The notes under the pieces: model-generated
What the model was told of the DNA's origin: nothing
Database searches by the model: none
Seen by the model: the letters and a program-made list of their open reading frames with translations, nothing else
Position numbers and translations under genes: made by a program
Part shown: positions 6,632 through 10,150 of the stretch, piece by piece
How positions within the stretch are numbered: position 1 is the stretch's first letter
Layout of the letters: every line of letters starts with the position of its first letter
Assembly: GCA_021799965.1 (NCBI GenBank)
Contig: JAJYZL010000012.1
Span: 1-10,150 of the forward strand
Direction: 5' to 3'
Source: a bacterium
Lineage (GTDB): Bacteria; Patescibacteriota; Minisyncoccia; UBA6257; 02-FULL-45-10c
Length of the DNA stretch: 10,150 bases

Positions 6632-7464
6632 TAGATTAAATGCTCCTGTATTTTTGTTTTCTTCGGAGCCGGTTTTTTAACTTTTACGACGTTAAAAGTC
6701 TTTTTATCTTTAGCCATTTCTTTGTCTTTGACCGCTTCTCTGTAATTGCAATAATCACAATTCGGACTCGGGGCTGGTTCAGTATCAGACAACAAGCAGC
6801 TCTTCGCTTCCATAACAGCCATTTCTATCCATCCGTCATTGCCTTCATATGGAATAATCTTAATATCAAATTCCAGTTTAGCATCAAAAGCCTTAACGTC
6901 GCGCCTGCCGTTGCAATAAACGAAATAGCCGGTGTCGGAAACCTTAAAACCATTTTTCCTCAAAAGCCACTGATAAAATTCCATCTGACGCTTATAGCCA
7001 ATTTGCCACGCAGCATCCAGATTTACCTCGGTATCCTTGCTGGTAGATTTATAATCAACAACATACAACACTCCTTTTTTATCAACCCAAATATCATCAA
7101 TCGCTCCGGTTAAAATCATATTGGCAGGCTCATAATAAAACTGCACGCCCTTAAAATTCTCCCGCCATTCATCCAATTTTTCATGGCTAAACGGCACCAG
7201 ATCCAGTCCGTAGCTTTCCATAAGCGGATGGCTCTTGCCGGCGGCCCTGTGAATATCAAACTCTTTCTTTAAAAGAAAATCCACTGCGCTATTCAAGTTA
7301 AAGGGAAAGCCGGGCGGCCTGCCCACGCCCAATCTTCTATCCAAATAAAAACAACGCGGACATTCAATAAACAAATCAATCTTTGAACGGCTGAGTTTAA
7401 ACGGCTCTTCCGCTGAAGGATCAAAAATATTTTTTGCTCTTGAAGAATTGTAATATTTGGACAT
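6631..7464 (-). CDS. PD-(D/E)XK nuclease family protein (RecB/Cas4-like) with paired CxxC motifs
   Basis: A 277-aa protein of the RecB-like PD-(D/E)XK nuclease superfamily. The N-terminal LSRSKIDLFIECPRCFYLDR (24-43) is the usual helix and Cys segment of such nucleases. The catalytic core shows GAIDD (120-124), then VVDYKSTSK (135-143) with D137 and K139 as the DxK pair, and QMEFY (160-164) as the QxxxY motif. Four cysteines form two CxxC pairs, C35/C38 at the front and C236/C239 in PNCDYCNYR near the end. They are placed to bind a 4Fe-4S cluster or zinc, as in Cas4 and AddB, where the split is one plus three. The tail (about 246-277) is Lys-rich and probably disordered. No cas genes or helicase partner are nearby, so Cas4 or AddB identity is not supported. 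I recall this form, with FPFNLNSAVD (53-62), as common in Patescibacteria. The substrate is unknown. It is coupled to NAD kinase by TAATG. Confidence 0.85.
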   Translation of the reverse strand: MSKYYNSSRAKNIFDPSAEEPFKLSRSKIDLFIECPRCFYLDRRLGVGRPPGFPFNLNSAVDFLLKKEFDIHRAAGKSHPLMESYGLDLVPFSHEKLDEWRENFKGVQFYYEPANMILTGAIDDIWVDKKGVLYVVDYKSTSKDTEVNLDAAWQIGYKRQMEFYQWLLRKNGFKVSDTGYFVYCNGRRDVKAFDAKLEFDIKIIPYEGNDGWIEMAVMEAKSCLLSDTEPAPSPNCDYCNYREAVKDKEMAKDKKTFNVVKVKKPAPKKTKIQEHLI

Positions 7465-7481
7465 TTATTTAAAAAATACGT

Positions 7482-7889
7482 TTACTTTCCTTCCAACATT
7501 TTTCTAATATCATCCAATTGAGATCTTACGTCTTTTAATTCATGCATAATCCTAGTGTCATCTTCAAATTCGTGCATCAAGTCCTGCTCCTCAGTTTCAA
7601 CTATCCTGTCCACCAATTTCTTTTCTCTTTTATTTCCGGAAATAATTATTTCGTTTCCGATAAAAGAAGAAATGAATGTGCCAATAGCTAGCAGCAGCGT
7701 AGCTCCGACAACGATTGAGACATAGCTGTCTTGTAAAAATGGAATTTCATCGGCTGCGTGCCAAATGCCGCGCCAAAAAAGAATTATACCCGCTCCCGTC
7801 AAAAAAGCATAAAAGATTGGACTATGGCTTAGCTTTATTCTATTCATGTCTTCAAACCTGTCAAAGAATTTATAAATTTTTTTAAACAT
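7482..7889 (-). CDS. Unknown two-helix membrane protein with coiled-coil tail
   Basis: I do not recognise a characterised family for this 135-aa protein. A basic N-terminal amphipathic part (1-22) is followed by two membrane helices, about 26-42 (IFYAFLTGAGIILFWRG) and 58-79 (SIVVGATLLLAIGTFISSF). Between them is a short loop with conserved-looking WHAADEIPF (43-51). After GNEIIISGNKREKK comes a charged C-terminal half (about 92-132) with heptad-like spacing that should form a coiled coil, probably on the cytoplasmic side given the Lys/Arg-rich flank. No signal peptide or enzymatic motif is seen. It has normal codon use and tight spacing (15 bases after dCTP deaminase, 17 bases before the nuclease), so it is a real gene in this operon. 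Small two-helix proteins with W-R-G-x-W-H motifs of this sort are, as I recall, found in CPR and archaeal genomes without assigned function. Confidence 0.75.
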   Translation of the reverse strand: MFKKIYKFFDRFEDMNRIKLSHSPIFYAFLTGAGIILFWRGIWHAADEIPFLQDSYVSIVVGATLLLAIGTFISSFIGNEIIISGNKREKKLVDRIVETEEQDLMHEFEDDTRIMHELKDVRSQLDDIRKMLEGK

Positions 7890-7904
7890 TATAATGATGC
7901 AAAA

Positions 7905-8474
7905 TTAGTTATTTTTAAAAAGATTTCTGGTATCTGTCATAGTCGGACCTTTTTGTTTCATATATAATGATTTTTTTCTTTTGCTGTACGGATTTTCTGC
8001 GGGCGAAGTCAGCGGACTTACGGCGATTTGGCAAATATACATTCCCGGATATAAAGCCACGGCAACGTTCGATTGGTTGCTGATTTCCAGAGTAATTGTG
8101 CCTTCAAAGCCCGGATCTACAAATCCGGCCGTGTGCACCAATATTCCCATTCTCGCCAAAGAACTTTTTCCTTCCACGGTAACAACAATATCATCGGAAA
8201 CTTTTACATATTCGGCTGTGCTGGCTATAATAAAACTTCCAGGATGCACTATAAACGGTTCGTCCTTTTCTAATTTTATTGTATCCATAAAATGCGCCGG
8301 AATAGGCTTTTTGGTATCCAAAAGACTGAATTTATCAATTCGAAAAACCTTGAATTCGTCAGCTAGTTTAAGGTCGATGGATGCCGGGCCGATTTGATCG
8401 GCCGCTAACCGCTGCGCAAAGCCAAGTTTCCCTTGTTTTATTAATGTTTTTAGATCTTTATCTGAGTAAACCAT
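7905..8474 (-). CDS. dcd: dCTP deaminase, probably bifunctional dCTP deaminase/dUTPase
   Basis: The 189-aa enzyme removes the amino group of dCTP. The sequence resembles the bifunctional enzymes of Mycobacterium tuberculosis and Methanocaldococcus, which go on to dUMP and pyrophosphate and so feed thymidylate synthesis without free dUTP. Visible parts: the start MVYSDKDLKTLIKQGKL typical of Dcd, GPASIDLKL (29-37), VEGKSSLARMGI (100-111), the TAGFVDPGF loop (115-123), TLEISN with catalytic E130, YPGMYICQI (142-150), and LTSPAENPYSKR (155-166). The TAGFVD segment is what bifunctional members carry where E. coli Dcd has TAHRIDPGW. The reading frame is open for 31 more codons upstream, to 8567. 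I choose the inner ATG at 8472-8474 because it gives the family N-terminus and because the extended -10 element at 8514-8522 lies within that extra stretch. No Shine-Dalgarno sequence. It is the first gene of the long run after the uvrC gap. Confidence 0.92.
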   Translation of the reverse strand: MVYSDKDLKTLIKQGKLGFAQRLAADQIGPASIDLKLADEFKVFRIDKFSLLDTKKPIPAHFMDTIKLEKDEPFIVHPGSFIIASTAEYVKVSDDIVVTVEGKSSLARMGILVHTAGFVDPGFEGTITLEISNQSNVAVALYPGMYICQIAVSPLTSPAENPYSKRKKSLYMKQKGPTMTDTRNLFKNN

Positions 8475-8513
8475 TTTGTGTTTTTTACTTTTAATACTAA
8501 GTTTGTACATTAA

Positions 8514-8522
8514 ATTATAGCA
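8514..8522 (-). promoter_or_regulatory. Extended -10 promoter upstream of dcd
   Basis: The minus strand reads TGCTATAAT, a perfect TATAAT with the TGn extension, about 40 bases before the chosen dcd start; transcription would begin near 8507, giving a leader of about 33 bases. There is no good -35, only a T-rich tract at the right distance, which is common for extended -10 promoters. It sits in the 125-base gap after uvrC and would drive the gene run from dcd leftwards. Confidence 0.6.
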
Positions 8523-8599
8523 TTTTTTTGCATAAAAAAACGTACCAAAAAGACGGAAAGTTTGCATATTTTACAAATAAACCCTCCGGCCCGTGGCAA

Positions 8600-9853
8600 T
8601 TAAAATTTCTCGTTTTGCTTTCTATTAAAGGCAATAGCGGATCTATGCGCCTCGTTTCTTACGGCCTGAAATATTTTTTTAGAAGCAACCAGCAAATCCT
8701 TGTTTGATTTTTTGGCGTTGGCGATTATCAGCTTATCTTCGCCATAAGCACTAGCGCTATGTCCGCCGATTTTAGCCAGTCCAACTATGGGAATAGCAAT
8801 ATTTTTGCGGCTTAAAACTTCCTTTGCGGCTCTTACCTGATTAAGACCGCCGTCTACAAATAATATATCCGGAAAATTCCATTCCTTGTGATTAAACCTT
8901 CTTTCTAAGACCTCTCTAAGCATATCTGTATCGCTGTAATTTTTTCCTTCTTTGAGGTTTTTTATCTTAAATAACCGGTATTCCGCAGGATTTTTTTCGC
9001 CGTTTTCAAAAACCACCATGGCACTAACGGGATTTCTGCCGGATAAATGAGAAATGTCGTACCCCTCTATCCTTCCAAATACACCATCTCCTTTTTGGAT
9101 TCCAATCCTTTCGCTTTGCTGAAGCAGGGCAATATCGGCAACATGTTCCAAGGCCGCGATCTTTTCCGGATTATCTTTTTTTAAACTCTTCAGCAATCTT
9201 TTCTTTTGTCCGCCAAAAAACAAAGCTATATTATCTATGTTCTTTTTATAATCTTTTTTGGAAATTGCGCCTATACACACTCCCGGACACAATCCTATCT
9301 GATAATCAAAGCACGGTCTGCCCTGGTTGGGCTGGCATTTTCCAAAAGGAAAAATTTTTCTTACCAATCCCAAAGCTGTTCTAAGTAAACGATAACTCTG
9401 ATATGGGCCAAATATTTTAGCCTTTCCTGCCCCAAATTTTTGCAGCTCTCTGCCGCGTACAGTTAAAATTTTTGGATATTCTTGTCCTGACTTGTCCCGA
9501 GCCTTGTCGAGGGAGCTTGTCGAAGGATTGGTAATAACTAGGTAATCAAATGACTTATTGTCTTTTTCCTGAACATTATATTTAGGCCAATATTTTTTTA
9601 TTAAATTGGCTTCCAAAATAATAGCCTCTAAAAGAGTTTTCGTTTTCTGGTACTTTAATCCCCTTGCCGCCAAAACCATTTCCGAAATGCGCGGATCTTT
9701 CGTTCTAAAATAGGTGGCAATTCTTTTTTTAAGCGATCCAGCGCGGCCTATATATATAGGCTTTCTGTTTCCATCTAAATAAAAATATACGCCCGGAGAA
9801 TTGGGAAACGTCTTGGAAATCTTTTTTATTTTTTCATAAACAGTTATTGCCAT
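8600..9853 (-). CDS. uvrC: UvrC excinuclease subunit, short form without C-terminal HhH domain
   Basis: UvrC makes both incisions around DNA lesions in UvrABC nucleotide excision repair. The N-terminal GIY-YIG nuclease domain is seen at 19-50 (SPGVYFYLDG, PIYIGRAGSLKKRI). The Cys region follows, with C173, C181, C189 and C193 in GKCQPNQGRPCFDYQ and GLCPGVCIG, the four positions of the UvrC iron-sulfur cluster. The RNase H-like half has IEGYDISHLSG (D266), LFVDGGLNQ (D334) and RNEAHRSAIAFNRK (H403), so its catalytic residues remain. The protein ends at residue 417, just after that motif; standard UvrC is about 600 aa and continues into paired helix-hairpin-helix motifs that bind DNA, and I cannot see a clear UVR (UvrB-binding) motif near 205-245 either. 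Residues 110-124 are an extra stretch encoded by a GC-rich repeat-like element. It follows a terminator, so it probably has its own promoter. The stop is natural: no frame nearby continues the domain. Confidence 0.93.
   Translation of the reverse strand: MAITVYEKIKKISKTFPNSPGVYFYLDGNRKPIYIGRAGSLKKRIATYFRTKDPRISEMVLAARGLKYQKTKTLLEAIILEANLIKKYWPKYNVQEKDNKSFDYLVITNPSTSSLDKARDKSGQEYPKILTVRGRELQKFGAGKAKIFGPYQSYRLLRTALGLVRKIFPFGKCQPNQGRPCFDYQIGLCPGVCIGAISKKDYKKNIDNIALFFGGQKKRLLKSLKKDNPEKIAALEHVADIALLQQSERIGIQKGDGVFGRIEGYDISHLSGRNPVSAMVVFENGEKNPAEYRLFKIKNLKEGKNYSDTDMLREVLERRFNHKEWNFPDILFVDGGLNQVRAAKEVLSRKNIAIPIVGLAKIGGHSASAYGEDKLIIANAKKSNKDLLVASKKIFQAVRNEAHRSAIAFNRKQNEKF
9482..9526 (-). repeat. GC-rich repeat-like insertion inside uvrC
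   Basis: These 45 bases encode residues 110-124 of UvrC, between VITN and EYPKILTVRG, where related UvrC proteins run on directly. The stretch is about 58 percent GC in an AT-rich gene. Its core GACAAG occurs four times at spacings of 13, 12 and 10 bases (CTTGTC on the plus strand at 9481, 9491, 9503 and 9516), and it contains nested TCCT...AGGA and TCCC...GGGA arms. It is a multiple of three with no stop, so the frame is kept. It resembles short dispersed repeats of the TTCGACAAGCTC type that I recall from many bacterial genomes; no second copy lies in this window. Confidence 0.6.
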
Positions 9854-9862
9854 ATTGCTTCT

Positions 9863-9890
9863 ATATTACTCATATCCCGTTAAAAATCAA
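9863..9890 (-). promoter_or_regulatory. Possible uvrC promoter
   Basis: On the minus strand TTGATT (9885-9890) is followed after 16 bases by TAATAT (9863-9868), each matching four of six consensus bases. It lies between the terminator of the preceding gene and the uvrC ATG (9851-9853), where a promoter is needed. Transcription would begin within a few bases of the ATG, giving an almost leaderless message. The -35 overlaps the terminator T-tract. Confidence 0.4.
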
Positions 9891-9919
9891 AACAAAAGGC
9901 GGCTTTTCACAAAGCCGCC
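9883..9919 (-). terminator. Intrinsic terminator after the CYTH gene
   Basis: A perfect nine-base stem GGCGGCTTT (9898-9906) and AAAGCCGCC (9911-9919) closes a four-base loop. Read on the minus strand, the stem is followed by TTTTGTTTTGATTTTT, a proper T-rich tail, whereas the plus-strand side has none. It therefore ends the transcript entering from the right, 29 bases after the CYTH stop. Confidence 0.88.
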
Positions 9920-9923
9920 TCGA

Positions 9924-9940
9924 GGATTTTATAAAAATCC
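9924..9940 (-). other. AT-rich hairpin between CYTH stop and terminator
   Basis: GGATTTT (9924-9930) and AAAATCC (9934-9940) form a seven-base stem with a three-base loop, starting seven bases after the CYTH stop codon and just before the main terminator. It might protect the 3' end or assist termination. It has no T-tract of its own. Confidence 0.45.
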
Positions 9941-9947
9941 ACAAAGT

Positions 9948-10150
9948 CTACTCAGGTCTGCCAAAAATAGCCAAATGCCTATTTTTGTACCTGTCGTCGT
10001 CGGTTACTTCTATTCCCCTGAATTCCTCCGGAAGCTCAAAGCGTTTAGCCGCTTCTTCGTTCGGAAATTCTACTTCCAAAATAACCAAGCCATATAATGA
10101 TCCCTCAAATGCGTCGATCTCAAAGACAAGATCTTCTGAAGCATTAATTG
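9948..10150 (-). CDS. CYTH-domain protein, C-terminal part (runs off right edge)
   Basis: Only the last 66 codons and the TAG stop are in the window. They match the C-terminal half of CYTH domains (class IV adenylate cyclase/thiamine triphosphatase fold), which bind triphosphate substrates inside an acidic and basic beta tunnel, usually as inorganic triphosphatases in bacteria. The visible sequence has strand FEIDAFEGSLYGLVILEVEF with the alternating acidic residues of the tunnel (E, D, E, then E-x-E), followed by NEEAAKRFELPEEFRGIEV, a DDDRYKNRHLA segment (the family's usual T-x-D-x-R-Y-x-N-x-x-L-A) and a short end. The N-terminal ExExK motif lies beyond the edge and cannot be checked. The gene ends at a strong terminator, so it belongs to a different transcript from uvrC. 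Confidence 0.85.
   Translation of the reverse strand, partial: INASEDLVFEIDAFEGSLYGLVILEVEFPNEEAAKRFELPEEFRGIEVTDDDRYKNRHLAIFGRPE

Noticed and set aside
6631..7464. Nuclease as a CRISPR Cas4
   Set aside because: No cas1, cas2 or repeat array is present and the cysteines are split two and two rather than one and three.
8475..8567. Longer N-terminus for dCTP deaminase
   Set aside because: The 31 extra residues do not match the family, and the extended -10 promoter element lies inside this stretch.
8568..8599. Terminator after uvrC
   Set aside because: The GC-rich CGGGCCGGAGGG segment just past the stop does not form a stable stem followed by a T-tract.
9855..10097. Plus-strand open frame of 80 codons
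   Set aside because: It runs antisense through the uvrC leader, the terminator stem and the CYTH coding end, and its Lys/Phe/Pro-rich product has no recognisable fold.
1..10150. UGA recoding as in Gracilibacteria or SR1
   Set aside because: I see no in-frame TGA interrupting any of the conserved proteins, and the only TGA stop, at the end of comEC, lies where the next gene begins.
1..10150. CRISPR array, tRNA, rRNA, insertion sequence or prophage
   Set aside because: No regularly spaced repeats, cloverleaf-like segments, transposase or phage genes were found on either strand; nearly all sequence is explained by conserved coding regions.

Overview
The window is a compact, AT-rich stretch of bacterial chromosome in which every gene I can support lies on the minus strand. 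It carries thirteen coding regions, two of them cut by the window edges. The style points to a Patescibacteria/CPR genome, probably Parcubacteria-like. Gaps are short, proteins are shorter than usual (NAD kinase 225 aa, UvrC 417 aa, YbaB 84 aa), most starts lack a Shine-Dalgarno sequence, and the RecB-like nuclease has the N-terminal form I recall from Patescibacteria. The lineage is inferred from protein style; no rRNA or tRNA gene is present to confirm it. Stops are TAA, TAG and TGA, so nothing suggests an altered code.

In transcription order, from right to left: the 3' end of a CYTH-domain (triphosphate-binding) gene enters from the right edge and ends at a clear intrinsic terminator. Then comes uvrC, the nucleotide excision repair nuclease, with a GC-rich repeat-like insertion in frame. 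A 125-base gap with an extended -10 promoter leads into a run of tightly spaced genes: dCTP deaminase (probably the bifunctional type that makes dUMP), an unknown two-helix membrane protein with a coiled-coil tail, a PD-(D/E)XK nuclease with paired CxxC motifs, NAD kinase (TAATG overlap with the nuclease), Fe/Mn superoxide dismutase, a YbaB/EbfC nucleoid protein, a DedA-family membrane protein, and a P1B-like P-type ATPase whose membrane metal site is not CPC. A second gap with a TATAAT box inside an inverted repeat precedes the DNA-uptake pair: the ComEC channel and, overlapping it by 17 bases, its metallo-beta-lactamase domain as a separate gene. The 5' end of ndk (nucleoside diphosphate kinase) runs off the left edge.

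Functionally this is mostly housekeeping: nucleotide supply (dCTP deaminase, NDK), DNA uptake and maintenance (ComEC pair, UvrC, YbaB, nuclease), redox (SOD, NAD kinase) and membrane transport (ATPase, DedA). I see no CRISPR array, insertion sequence, prophage or toxin-antitoxin module, and no clearly new multi-gene system. The points most worth a second look are the altered metal site of the P-type ATPase, the repeat-like in-frame insertion in uvrC, and the comEC split at an A6 tract where loss of one base would restore a full-length protein.
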